Source: Agrypnia vestita (lineage: Eukaryota > Arthropoda > Insecta > Trichoptera > Phryganeidae). From it: a stretch of 64,000 bases of DNA. Both the position numbers and the translations under genes were made by a program. The stretch spans positions 29,639-93,638 of the forward strand of contig JADDOH010023146.1 in NCBI GenBank assembly GCA_016648135.1, given 5' to 3'. Under the pieces are notes generated by a model. That model was given only the letters and a program-made list of their open reading frames with translations. It was not told the origin of the DNA and made no database searches. Positions 1 through 10,808 of the stretch are shown here, piece after piece. Within the stretch, counting starts at the first letter, position 1; each line of letters begins with the position of its first letter.

Positions 1-400
1 GTTGTACTTTATTTTTGGGTAAGATACATCTTATTATATGTTTCGTAGGCTTTGAATTTGTTTTTTATACGTTTAAAATGTATTTTCCCATATCGTGATA
101 TTTATAAATTGAATCAATATACCTACAGCAAAATAACAAAAAAAATAGGATATGAAAAACAGTTTTAAATATTTACAATTTTCCATTTAAAGATCCGTAA
201 ATAATGCATTCGTTAATGCGTGTCCCCGCCCTTCTCAGAATATTTATATACGTGTTGATCTTTTTGTACTGACTATAAAAGTTCGCCATGCTTAGTACTT
301 AACAAGATAATATATTTTAAAGATCGTTAAATCCTTCAAAATCTTCAGTTTTCATCATGGAATGTTCAATGTATTCGTTCATCGTTGGGTTGCTCAAACA
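1..400. other. AT-rich DNA, nothing recognised
   Basis: Low-complexity AT-rich sequence with no credible exon, RNA gene or repeat hallmark visible. Confidence 0.6.
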
Positions 401-582
401 TTTTTTTTTTTTAAAGATGCGAACACGGAATACGTGTCACATCAATATTCTTACTATTTTCAAAGTAAGCTAAACGCTTGTGCAATGAAAATAGGATTAA
501 CTTGCTAGTCTGGAGTGAGGTTCGAACCCGCGACCCTTGGATCACGAGGCGAGTGTCCTAACCACAAGACCAACAAGCTACT
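401..582 (-). mobile_element. tRNA-derived SINE, family S1
   Basis: Minus-strand copy. Read on that strand, it opens with the phrase AGCTTGTTGGT, then an A-box-like segment, a B-box-like GGGTTCGAACC, the body with CTATTTTCATAGCACAAGCG-like sequence, and a tail ending in TTCGCATCT followed by an A run (the T run at 401-412 here). At least seven other copies share the same order of blocks in this window. The head is tRNA-like but is not a functional tRNA. RNA polymerase III transcription is the expected mode for the class. Confidence 0.8.
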
Positions 583-599
583 TTTATGAATGAAGATTT

Positions 600-1035
600 C
601 AAATCTCTAACTGACCTACCAGGTGAGTTGTGTGTCACACAATTCTCACCTTATTCACGTTCATACATCTTCTTATACATGCTCGCAGATTGATAGATCT
701 CAATCAAATGGAACCATCTTCCAGTATCTGGTTTATCAGGTCAAGTCTTCCGCGGACGTGCACTATTACAGTTGCCATCAACACTCGCGTCGTACATATT
801 TCGTGCTTGCCATTCTTTCCCCATTTATTCATTCGACACGATGATATAGCTATCTTTGAGATGCTTTATGAATCACGTTTGCGACGCCAATATCGGTTTC
901 ATATTAGTTTCTATGTTCATTCTTTATTCTATCATAGATGGATTTGCTAAATATATATGAGTGATGTCATTTCTGTTGCATTGAACCCACGTTCTTTATT
1001 CATTTGCTAGCTCCAGATTTCACTTGCATATATCA
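600..1035 (-). mobile_element. Decayed 3' end of RTE-type LINE (family L1)
   Basis: Collinear with the better preserved copy at 42.0-43.0 kb: shared blocks include CAGTATCTGGTT near 723, the GATGGATTTGC block near 940 and the CAGCTCCAG-like block near 1010. Those blocks lie in the region encoding the RT C-terminus and 3' UTR on the minus strand. The reading frame is broken, and the two plus-strand open frames of 73 and 106 codons here are antisense noise. Confidence 0.65.
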
Positions 1036-1089
1036 AGTTTCTATTAAAAAAGACTGTATTTAAATTATCAATATCTTTTAGAATACCTA

Positions 1090-1235
1090 TTTAACATATA
1101 ATCACTCCTTACTTAACGACCACCTCATTAAACTATCACTCACATTGCTAACCACCATTATCGTACACCCAGCCACACGACACATCGCAACACGCCCTCC
1201 ATACAAGAACCATCTCTTCGTCCTTTCATCCTGGG
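1090..1235. other. C-rich segment, possible LINE 3' UTR
   Basis: A C/A-rich stretch (CCACC, CACCC, CACACG words) that resembles in composition the 3' UTR of the LINE fragment at 56.2-56.7 kb. No coding frame is preserved. This is a similarity of composition only. Confidence 0.25.
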
Positions 1236-1419
1236 CAGAGTAGAAACACTTAATTTTATAAGATGTATCGCGTCTTCTACATATAGCGCCTATTGTTGTT
1301 TACGTGATGACAGGTAGTAACTACTCTCTTCCTTAATTCACAGTGCTTGTTGCCTGTAAATATGTAGTTGGTAAATTATTGTTCACATTGTCGATAAATC
1401 GCATACTATGCATTAATTG

Positions 1420-2358
1420 TGCCCTTGCCCGGAATAACGTTGTATCCAACACAAATGTCAATTTTGAGTTATTGATGGAGTTATGTTAAGTATGTTATTA
1501 TGCATCGATTAAGGTAAATAATATGTCAAGAAAAAAATATTTAGGCTTCTGGCTGCATTTTAAAGTTATTGGTTTGTGGAATAACGTTGTATAGTGTTTC
1601 TCAAAATGGCGTCGCCGAGCGTCAATATCGTGGAGCGTGGTTTAATTCACATGAATAAAGGGAGAAAACGAACATCTAATGTTTTAAATTGGAAAGATAT
1701 CAAAGCCAATAAGTTGAAGGATGCAGGAAAGGAGTTTTTATCCAGAAAAAATATTATCAAACCTGCAATTGACCCGCCAGAACATGTTTGTGGAATAACG
1801 TTGTATAATAAAGATCTTTATCTACTAATGATCTCATCACAATCAGAGCTCAAACCTTCCACAAAGAATTAGAATCATGGACCTCCTATAGCTTTCTACC
1901 AACTATTTGTGGAAGGAGGGCAAGATTGGCTACCGTTTGGAAAAAAAGCATGCAGTTAGGGAGCCTGGAACTAACTTCAATGTATTCCAATCTACTGGCA
2001 ATAAGACTGTTAAGCTCAAGGACCTCATGACATTTGTGAATTCATGTTAGATGAGCACATGCTGCTTTTAAAAGGCATTATCAAGTAAAGCAGAATAAAA
2101 AAATCCATTTTGTGGAATAACGTTGTTTGTGAAAATTTCATATGCAACGTTTTTCCACAGATTCAGCATGTTTTTTTACAATACATTCAAATTTAATTGA
2201 CTTTTCCCCCTATTTTATATTGAGATTAGTTAAGAATTATATATTTGTTATATTTAAAATATAAAATGTAATAAATTGTAACTGGTTTCGTTTTTTCAAT
2301 TTTTCTCGGAATGAGAGAATTGTTGGATACAACGTTATTCCGGGCAAGGGCTCAATTA
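1420..2358. mobile_element. TIR DNA transposon derivative with internal copies of its terminal motif
   Basis: The ends are inverted repeats: GCCCTTGCCCGGAATAACGT at about 1421 is the reverse complement of the block ending near 2351, and the match runs about 30 bp without a mismatch (to GTATCCAAC). The core GGAATAACGTTGTAT also recurs inside the element in direct orientation near 1578 and 1792, and as a shorter GGAATAACGTTGT near 2112. The interior carries a small open frame (1594-1872). Class is uncertain. TTAA occurs close to both ends but does not abut the inverted repeats cleanly, so the target duplication is unresolved. Confidence 0.7.
1594..1872 (+). pseudogene. ORF remnant, basic N-terminal domain of a transposon-associated protein
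   Basis: A 92-codon frame inside the TIR element. Residues 22-65 hold a lysine/arginine-rich stretch with NWKDIKANKLKDAG and later PPEHVCG, reminiscent of the basic N-terminus of an insect protein family of unknown function that is multicopy and often carried by mobile DNA. The downstream sequence (1880-2060) keeps protein-like pieces in shifting frames, so the gene is broken. One internal terminal-motif copy overlaps its 3' part and supplies the residues GITLYN. The family link is from memory of the motif pattern, not a search. Confidence 0.4.
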
Positions 2359-3789
2359 TTAAACATAATTAATGGCTGACAGGCTAGATTACTGACTAAG
2401 TCGTTAATTGAAAAGACTTGGAATTGGTCTCCAAAGATTTGGCAACTCATTGTTATTTGTTATAATATCAAAATTATACTTATATTTTTATGTTACTGTA
2501 AGATATCGGTTATGATATCATAACATAATAAAATATGAAAATAATTTGCGTAACCCCACTTGGTTGTTGGTATTAACCACGTAGCGCTGAGTGATGAGCT
2601 TACCTTATTCCATATAATACAGCAGAATTTCTGCTTTGCGCTTCTGTTCTCTGAGTAGGTACATATTTTCCCGTTACGTGCTTTTGAGGATCTTCTGAAT
2701 ACGTATGACATAATTAAAATAAGTATTAAAAAATATTTTTAAGTATAATTTCGTAACCTTTTCTCATATTGAATGCATGATATTTGATGAGGAACGGATG
2801 GATGGAGAATATAAAGATCATTGAAAAAGTATTTCAAAGAGATGATGGTTTTTTTTGATAATTTGCATATTACTTTTCGGTAACCCTGTTCTAATAAATT
2901 ACAATAATTTCAATTATGAGCTGTCGTATCAATAATGGTAAAAAATAAATACAAATTGCCATTTGAAGATTTGTACTTTATTCCTGATCATGTAATTTGA
3001 TTCTCACAGTTGTAATAACTGAATAAAAATGAAAATGGATGATCTACTTTAAAATCAAATGAAACGCAACAAAAAAAAATTAAGATATACTAATTATATT
3101 AACGTCAAACATATAATGTGTTTTCCTACGTATTTTTATATTTACAGTACATTTCTATTTACAAGATAACATTTTACATTGAATATTTTCATGTTCCGAA
3201 ATTTTCTAACGCAATTTGAATGGCAATGTTATGGGAGAGCTTCCGATAAAACATACTCCGTAAATATTTTCTTAAAGTGGTGCTGATACTACCTGTTAAT
3301 TGGCTTAAAGGAATGAAACCAGATTTAATTATTGGTCACATAGATTTACGTCATAGATAATAACGTATCATTTTTTCAAAAACCACCAATAATGCTAATC
3401 AGTATTAAACAGAGATGGAGGACAAATGAAGGTGGAAGGAGGACATTATATGGAGGATTCCTGTAATTGGTAGATATAATTATGAGGGACAGGGGACCTC
3501 TTAGATGTGTTTTTTACCAGTTCTGCCAAATTTACGCATCTTATTTTCTACGGGAATATTTGGATGGCATATATTTTCATAAATCAAACTATCGTGAGAG
3601 GGGCGTATCCGTAAACTTAACACAACGAAACAATGCGCGTATTACGCACTGTACCCACACTAACTCAATAGCAAGCTTATATGAAAAGACTTTCCAGAAC
3701 AGAATCCCAGACTTTCCATGAACATTTAACTACAGGGACTCACCGGATCACATTCAAAGGGTGAAGGAAGTACAGATCTAAAAATGGAC
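2359..3789. other. AT-rich DNA, no feature recognised
   Basis: Mostly A/T-rich unique-looking sequence. The open frames at 2493-2711 (minus) and 3467-3721 (plus) show no domain or codon bias and are treated as chance. Confidence 0.5.
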
Positions 3790-4334
3790 GTAGTTATGCA
3801 GAAAGCGACCAACCCACAAAATGCTAAAAATACGTTAAATACGGTTTTGGACACCTCACTGCGTTATTTTTATGTGCTGAAATCTCCCAAGGTCTCTAAA
3901 TGTTATAGTTTTGTAAATTCAGTCACAGCCAAATCACAGCCATCACTGTTACATTAAATCATAAAATGTCCTAGGCCCGGTTGTTTCAAGTTCGATCAAA
4001 GTAAGCGGAAATACTGGCTTAAGCTGAGCTTAACCTCAGGGTCACGTGAAATCTCGAAGAATTGAGTTGTTTCAAATTTTAAAATCGGATTAGGGGTGTT
4101 GCAATTGTGTAAAATAAAAATCATAGACAAATGCACGCCAAAATAATTTTGCATATGGCAGCACATAATTTAAATTTCATTTGACAGCAACAGACAGCAA
4201 GCAGATCAAAGCAGATGTTTTGAAACATGTCATCAACGGTTTGTTTTACTGAAGATTTCCACAAGAAGATGAAAGAAGAGTAGTGGGCCGCATTACGCAA
4301 CTAATTTAATGTTTTGTTGCTACTGTCCAACAGA

Positions 4335-4636
4335 TTTTCGAAGTAGATTCGAGAATACGATAAAAAGCGCCAGGAAGGTTAGTTATTGACGAAATTAAAT
4401 GTTATCTTACCTATTTAGTGTTTGCAAGAACAATATGTTTTTATTTGATCTGTATTGTATTTCTTTAGTTTTTCTGTTTATAACCTTTTCTTTGTTTGCA
4501 GGTAATAAGAAAAGTGAATCCAAAGCCTACGACTGATATGCAGAATAAATTATATGTGGTTCAGTTAGATATTTTCAAAACCCAACTATCTAAAGAATCG
4601 ACAGGAAATTCACGAAGTTGTTTTGGAAAGGCATAA
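4335..4636 (+). pseudogene. Possible two-exon remnant inside the TIR element
   Basis: A frame reading RSRFENTIKSARK runs to a GT donor (AAG|GTTAGT near 4379). A polypyrimidine run and TTTGCAG acceptor near 4501 restore a frame beginning VIRKVNPKPTTDMQNKLYVV, which runs to a stop near 4636. This could be the tail of a Myb/MADF-like accessory protein as found in Harbinger elements. The intron of about 120 nt is plausible for an insect. No start or full domain is seen, so this is tentative. Confidence 0.3.
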
Positions 4637-4844
4637 TGCCAAAAGAGATCTGGCTTAATTTTATTACAAGTTGTATTTTTTATTAAAATATTCATTTTCC
4701 TGTTAATAGGTAGGTATATAAAATACAATAAAATAAAAGAATTTCATACACCGAATATATTGTTTTATTACTATTATTCCGCGGACGTCCTCTGCTTCTG
4801 CTGCTTTCGACAAACAATTTTCCTTGCCATCCTTTCTTTGCTCA

Positions 4845-4930
4845 TCTGTTCCACATGACCAAACCAGTGGCCATGTCACTGGCTCTGCATACTGAGAATT
4901 CCGAGTTCGATTCCCGGTGAGGTCGCAATA
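4845..4930 (+). repeat. tRNA-like fragment
   Basis: Contains a B-box-like GAGTTCGATTCCCGG near 4900 preceded by a degenerate A-box region. It lacks a clean cloverleaf and lies inside the 3974-5663 element, so it is read as a SINE fragment and not a tRNA gene. Confidence 0.4.
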
Positions 4931-6075
4931 CATCTTTCTGATTTCTTTAAAATCTAGGTGTTCTTGTCGGACCGCAATTAAAATTGGGCCTTCAGGCCCA
5001 TTGTAGCATTAAAAATTGCTGTACATTTGGTTTGAGGGTATAGTCCCGCTCTCCTACAATATAGCAATTACCAAATCTGGTACCTAGTACCGTTTGTCGT
5101 AACTTGATATTTTGTTTGGACATAATGACAAATATATTTCTGATTTTTATAGTGCTCTTCGGCTGACTAAAATGTGGTATGTGGTCAGCCATTGCTCTGG
5201 TAATGGCTGACACTATCCGCAGTCCAAGAAGCAGTGTTCCAGATAAATTACCTATGCACCTTTCATGGATATAAATGTAAAATTATCAAAACCCGAGTGA
5301 AATAGAAACCTTGAAAAAAAATATTGTCGACAATGCCCTGCAGTAAAATTCATTTAGAGTTGCGGAAAAATCAATTTCTTCTGACAAAAAAGTATTGTTC
5401 GAGATCTAAGTAAATTACTTCTCCTGTTAAGGATATACTGTAGGAGGAAAAATTAATAAAAAAATATTTTATTGACAGATGTCAATTACATTGCGCAGTG
5501 CGTATGTGCGACTCTGACCGAGAGTTTAATCTAAAATTTCCGCTCAGAATTCTCTGACAGATTTCGCTTAATCCGATTTGAAACAACCCGTTTTTGAAAA
5601 AAGTACTAAAAATTTCAGTTTAAACTCTACGCTTACTTTGATCGAATTTGAAACAACCGGGCCCTAGTGGTTTGATTGTTTTCTGCGGCTTCAAATTTAC
5701 AAATCATTGGCAAATAAAAATATTAAAAGAAGACATCCATGTGGTATGGATGCATTATGCATCTTTTTAATTCTTATATTACTACACGATGATGATTTTG
5801 TAGAAAACATAAAAAATAAACAAAAATGGGTTGAACGTTTTCTACGTCTCGGAGAGAAAATTTGTAGAAAGAATCAGACATTTTGTAGAAAGAATCCAAC
5901 CTAAAATACGAGTCATTACTTCGAAAATAAAAGTAATATCTTTGTAATGAGCCCTTTTCAAAAATATGCAATTGAGAATTAAATATCGACGTATTAGGCT
6001 ATTATAGATTCAAATTTCTAGAAGCAATTTTCTCATTTCCACGTTTTTTGGGTTGGTCGCTTTCTGCATTACTAC

Positions 6076-6846
6076 CCCCAAATAATTCTCAAGCGGAGAG
6101 GAGAACGCAGAGAAGGGTGCAGTAGACCTGCTGCAGATGCTTATTTCTTTGGCATCCATACCAAGGTATCGTCATCAGAAGACATTTATGTGAAAGGATG
6201 ATGGAAAGTAGAATAACCTGAATATTGATATCTTCGTTCTAAATTTCTTGATAATGCCTTAGCCAAGAAAACATTAAATACTAAATTATATTATCAAATT
6301 ATTACGATTTTTATGAAGTATATGTAAATATTTTCAAAAATTAAGTCGTATATTTTTATTGGTCTTTTGATCAATGTGTCAAAATGTCTACGGCGAACGT
6401 TTTATTATTGTCGATATGTTAAATGTCGATCACTAATGAAAATATTTCGGTTGCAATATAAATATTTCAGCAGTGCTGACCTGGGCGGAGTTTGAGAGGG
6501 TCACGCCCCGATTAGAAAATCCACAACATAAACCAACACAGCCAACATGTATAAAGTGATGCATTAAGGCGTAGTAATTTATGATTGATTGTGCAATGGG
6601 ATCGACCCTGACTGGAAGTATAATGGTGGATACGACTAGTTCCTCATTGTTGACTAATCTCTGTACGAGGAACAGTATTAATAGTAATAGTAAGATGCAG
6701 AGTTGTTTCGTGAATGGAGTTGGCCACCACAATAATAAAAGTTATAGTTGTGATCTTTTTTGACTACTACTACACATTTGACGACTACACAGATAAAGCG
6801 TTATTTTAGGAATGTTAGTGAAATCAAATCATAACTCGTTATAACC
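6076..6846. other. No recognised feature
   Basis: Moderately AT-rich sequence. The frames at 6433-6732 (minus) and 6581-6763 (plus) overlap antisense and have no recognisable domain. Confidence 0.5.
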
Positions 6847-7023
6847 CTTCTGGTTTGTGTCTTCTGGGGTATTATTCCGTGTTTTTACGACCTTTATAGC
6901 CGACGTTTCGGATCCCATTGCAGGTCCATCATCAGGACTCATACGGCTTCATCTGCAAAAACACGGCATAATACCCCAGAAGTCACAAACCAGAAGATTA
7001 TGAGTGGCCGTGAAAACCTAAGA
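6847..7023. mobile_element. P-family foldback MITE, copy 1
   Basis: Inverted arms: CTTCTGGTTTGTGTCTTCTG at 6848 is mirrored by the block ending in CAAACCAGAAG at 6996. Each arm continues with GGGTATTAT, a CCGTGTTTTTACG block and the motif GACGTTTCGGATCCC, and the centre reads CATCATCAGG. Six further copies are listed below. Confidence 0.8.
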
Positions 7024-7079
7024 AAATTCAACCCGTTAAAAATCAGTACTTCCATCATGTATTTCGGTCGCCAGTTAAG

Positions 7080-7345
7080 GTTAACAGCGCTATCTAGAAT
7101 AGTGTAGCCTCTTGATAACGTTAGTGATGGATACTATTAACAAGGCAACTATGCTTTTTGGCTCCTTATTATACCTCACTATTATACTGTACAAGATTAT
7201 TATTTGAGCCATCTAATAGCGTTAGTGACGGACATTGTTACGTAGACAATGATAGTTTTTGTGTTACCACATTTTATGCACCTAATCATTATTTGTGCCA
7301 TCTGGTAACGTTAGTGATGCACATTGTTGCATAGAGAATTACATA
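7080..7345. repeat. Degenerate tandem array, about 90-101 bp period
   Basis: The motif CGTTAGTGACGGACATTGTT recurs with variations; its TTAGTGA core starts at 7121, 7222 and 7311. The intervening sequence is divergent. The same motif recurs at 24.6-24.8, 36.8 and 50.6-50.7 kb. Confidence 0.6.
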
Positions 7346-7889
7346 ATATATTGATTAATGATTAATACCTAGGACATATAAGATATAGTAATGGATGCAC
7401 TTTTAAATTTCATTAAACCGAAATATTAAAAAAAATCTGAATATCAAAAAAATCTAATTCAGAGTATTTTATTAAAAAAGCATAATTTATATATTTTCAA
7501 TTTATTAATTTTGAAATCATATTAATTTAGAAAACGGAATGGTATCAGCTATTGGATAGGAAGTTATGCACGGACAGACGGACATAAATATAATTATTAT
7601 CGGATGACAAATAATAGAAACCTGTACCTAAATATTTTGTACTGGCCTGAAGCGGTAGCGCTTACCCCGAAGCAGATCGCACAGAATGTAAAGCTCCAGT
7701 GAAAAAATTGGGCCCAAAATCTTTGTATACGTTTCACTGTCATTGAGTTTTCCTGTCTGCCTGAGAGATTCGTCGAAATTTTCGAGCGTGACAGGTCACT
7801 ACCGCACCATCAGTCATCTCACGATTGGCGTTCTAGTTCTCTGGCATTCTGGCTGTTCTTTGCACAAAACTTATATACATATATAACTT

Positions 7890-7892
7890 ATA

Positions 7893-7940
<48 letters not shown>
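7890..7940. repeat. (TA)n microsatellite
   Basis: Uninterrupted alternating T and A for about 40 nt after a shorter ATATA lead-in. Confidence 0.95.
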
Positions 7941-8580
7941 TTAAACATATCACATAGATCCGAATGATCTCATTGTCTCCAGACACTATTGTCATTTTTA
8001 GGAAAGTAAGCTCACATACGTTTCTGAAATGCATTTACTATTATAATAAAATTCTTTTATACTTAAAATAGAAATGTAACAATAATAATTGATCTTCATT
8101 TTACAAAGATGTAGAAGAAAGTGTAGATTATAAATACGGACGAATATTGGTGTGTGGTATATTTTTAAAGACCCAGAAAGTAATAAGCCCAGAAGATATA
8201 AATATAGTAAACACCTTATAGGACTTATCACGAAGCCTGTTGTTTTCGGCTAATGTTAAATAAAAGGTCGTAGGAAGCACAAAACAAATTAAGGAATAAT
8301 TTTCAGTGACGAATATCTTTACTTCCATCATTCAGATGCGTAATTTTATTCACATGTAAGCGCTACGGTCCGTATTCAAAAGTTTCGGAAATATACAACT
8401 TAGCCGCATAGAATGTCGAATGAATGTATGTGTTACTTGTTACTAAAATAATATGTGACAATTATGTCGTTTTTGCAATAAATAAATTCGCAAACATCAC
8501 TTCAAATCGTTTTTGCATTGTGACAAACATAAATTTTCTTAAAAAACGATCGAAACATTTATAAAATAGCATGTAAACAG
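7941..8580. other. AT-rich DNA, nothing recognised
   Basis: The minus-strand frames at 7998-8231 and 8128-8331 overlap in different frames and lack domain features. Confidence 0.5.
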
Positions 8581-8582
8581 AA

Positions 8583-9145
8583 TCTGACAGCTGAAAAAAT
8601 TCAATACGGCGTCGTTAGTTCTAGTTTCGCATTTCCGCTACATGCTGCGTGCGCAACTTCCGTTGCAATAAATTATCTACCCCGAATGCGCCAAAAGAAG
8701 TATAACTTTAATAATAATTTAAAAATCGGCAATAGAGGTTCTGTCGGCTTGTGCTGCTCATTGTTCAAAGGAGGCACAATTTAATATTTACCATAAACCG
8801 GGCGCAGGGACAATACGAGAATCCTCTCATTACGCGGAACATGACGTTATGACAAGGTTTTCATTTCTCATCCCATCGGCGGTGCCTTTATTTGGTGAAC
8901 GTTTCGCCACACGACACGACACGACCGGGCATGATGGCTCCGCATGGTGTACCAACAGTAATTGTCTCGAATGACTTCGGAGATACAAAGTATTATCTAC
9001 CGCGTTACCCACGAATGGTGACTTACCAGCGCATTATCAAGTCGTGCTCCGCGCTGGATCGGGTTGACTTATTGTTCGGGTTCACGATATCTTATCCCGA
9101 GACTCGAATTAAAATTGTGTTCGGCGTAGCTGCTGCTCTTTGAGT
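8583..9145. other. GC-richer non-repetitive island 1
   Basis: Base composition shifts from the AT-rich background to a CpG-containing mixed sequence (for example CGGCGTCG, GCGGAACATGACG, ACACGACACGACACGACC). No transposon end, tRNA box or convincing frame is seen; the 83-codon plus frame at 8892-9143 lacks domains. A candidate conserved noncoding or regulatory segment, by composition only. Confidence 0.35.
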
Positions 9146-9341
9146 TTTTTCCGTTCTGCCTTATTCTCCAAAACATTATTCGAATGTTGCCAATGGTGTT
9201 GAAAACAATTAAGATACATTATCACTTTGCACAAGGGTGTACAAGAATTTCAGAAACATTAAACTGTGTCTCCATTAATAATGTCTTATGAAATATCTTT
9301 AACATATATCGTTATTTGTTCTATAAAACACTACATTTATT

Positions 9342-9790
9342 TGTATATTCCTCAGGAATGGGCACTACCGAAATCTCTCGAACACTTTAGAATAATTAGG
9401 GAATCAACTAGAAAATTCTCGAAACATCACGATGCGACATTAATCTATAAAAGGAAACTGGCCGGCTATTGCGACGCTAGTGGTGATAAAACGGGAAAAG
9501 GGTGGCCAGCATGATTAGTACAGTGACAGACATTTTTGTCGGAGTGATTAATCGAGTGACAGGCAGAATGGAGTTTTCGAGAAAGTGATCGAAGTGATAT
9601 TAGCGTTAATTAGTGCGAGTTAAGAAACAGTGTTATAATCCGAGTATGAAATATTATAGAAGCATTTAGTGATTATAAATAAAAGAACAAAGCTCCGATT
9701 TAGTTCGTGTCTAGTGACTTTGTATATTAAATAAAATTTTAATCAATTTTAAGAGTTTTTATTTGCCTCTCACAGCCACATCCCGTGACA
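9342..9790 (+). mobile_element. LTR-like unit 1 (solo LTR candidate) with HSE and TATA box
   Basis: Shares an ordered core with units at 55.28-55.60 and 58.66-59.23 kb: a heat-shock-like GAA/TTC group, a TATAAAA box, then a GTCTAGTGACTTTG block and an ATAAATAAA-type poly(A) region, ending in T-rich sequence and CTCTCACA. Here the HSE is at 9411-9423, TATAAAAG at 9445-9452 and GTGTCTAGTGACTTTG near 9707. No internal retroviral genes lie on either side, so it would be a solo LTR. Boundaries are approximate and no target duplication was found. Confidence 0.45.
9411..9423 (+). promoter_or_regulatory. Heat shock element, three perfect units
   Basis: GAA, TTC and GAA triplets are each separated by exactly 2 nt, 21 nt upstream of TATAAAAG. 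This is the minimal trimeric HSF site. Confidence 0.55.
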
Positions 9791-9799
9791 ATATTATAT

Positions 9800-10029
9800 G
9801 TTTGCATGGTGATTAAACCGTTGGCATTGGGTTCGAATCCTACGTACCGTTTTTATGCATTAATTAACTGAAATAATAAATACAAGAGACAATTATGTTT
9901 TCTATTCCACTATTATGTTAAATTTTTTTCGAAGAGATTAATGAAATAAATTTTCCCATTAATATAATAGAATTAACTTCATATACCAGATAAAAGCACA
10001 ATATAAAAATTTAATTTGCTTTAATGAAT
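9800..10029. other. tRNA-like fragment and AT-rich DNA
   Basis: Around 9828 there is a lone B-box-like GGGTTCGAATCCTACG next to a degraded A-box region. The rest is AT-rich without a feature. Confidence 0.4.
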
Positions 10030-10129
10030 ATAAATGCAATTTTTTTGCAAACTAAGTAAATGAAAAATGTATTATATTAAAACATAAATGCAATTTTTTT
10101 GCAAACTAAGTATATGAAAAATTTAATAA
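10030..10129. repeat. Tandem duplication, 54-bp unit
   Basis: The block beginning ATAAATGCAATTTTTTTGCA starts at 10030 and again at 10084 with very few differences, so the duplication is young. Confidence 0.85.
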
Positions 10130-10264
10130 TAAGCGTATGAATGTAGACCAGACTAGAGTGGAATAAAAGTTGTTAGTTTACTGCATTTTTATTTTTAAGT
10201 AGAATTGTATACGAATTAATATGCTTACTTTTCACTAGCTAAATGCTTATATTACGAAAATAGA

Positions 10265-10355
10265 TCAAACAAACGATCTCTTGAGACGAGGCTCAAAAGT
10301 CCAGCCACACCCAACCACTGGGCGAGTGTTTTAACCACTAGACCAAGAATCATTC
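10265..10355 (-). mobile_element. S1-like SINE head fragment
   Basis: GGCGAGTGTTTTAACCACTAGACCAA matches the minus-strand head of the S1 SINE at 541-575. The B-box region is decayed and the tail is missing. Confidence 0.5.
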
Positions 10356-10397
10356 CTTATTTGTATGGAAACGAACTTTAAAAAATTTCTCTCATTA

Positions 10398-10808
10398 TCT
10401 ATACTTATATATAAAGAGGTAAAATTTATAAGTTTGGATGTTGGAGGTTATCTCCGAAACTACTTCAACCCGATTTCAAAAATTCTTTCACTTTTTTTAG
10501 AACGGACTTTCAGAATGGACGTTGGCTATATATTATTCCATTGAAATAAAAGGGCTTTTCGTGGTGACCTATTTTACAACTATATAAAGTCGATGAAGAA
10601 ACGGTCGAGCGATGTGTTTTTTATGAACGCTGCTTTAACGGTAAAAGATCCTTAAATACTTTCTATAGAAAAGTTGTAGAACTCTAAAATTTCCATAAAA
10701 AAATCCACAATGATATGTATTGATATGTTAAGGTTAATACACAAATTGATAAAATATGACCAAAAGTTACTAAAAATCTACGCGTGCGAAGCCGTGCGGG
10801 TAAGCTAG
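10398..10808 (+). mobile_element. Non-autonomous Helitron A
   Basis: Starts TCTATACTTATATATAAA, the common insect Helitron 5' signature, and ends with a GC-rich imperfect hairpin (GCGTGCGAAGCCGTGCGGG) 5 nt before CTAG. It is flanked by A on the left and T on the right, as expected for insertion into AT without target duplication. The element is 411 bp with no coding capacity, so it must have been moved by a Rep/helicase supplied elsewhere. Confidence 0.85.

Larger units (their letters stand above)
3974..5663. mobile_element. 1.69-kb TIR DNA transposon with 3-bp target duplication (PIF/Harbinger-like)
   Basis: The left end GGCCCGGTTGTTTCAAGTTC and the right end are inverted repeats of roughly 34 bp with one mismatch, and both are bounded by CTA (3971-3973 and 5664-5666). 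A second inverted pair lies just inside (GTTGTTTCAAAT near 4067; ATTTGAAACAAC near 5576). The TIR beginning GGCC and a 3-bp duplication fit PIF/Harbinger, although that group usually prefers TWA. No intact transposase is present. Around 4330-4640 a spliced-looking fragment can be read. Confidence 0.75.
3790..6075. mobile_element. Outer inverted pair around the nested TIR element
   Basis: A 27-nt block at 3790-3816 (contains GCAGAAAGCGACCAACCCA) recurs inverted at 6049-6075 with one mismatch. This suggests an outer element, split into 3790-3973 and 5664-6075, into which the 3974-5663 element inserted. The two flanks show little other inverted similarity, so two separate copies of a short repeat are an alternative. 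Confidence 0.5.
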
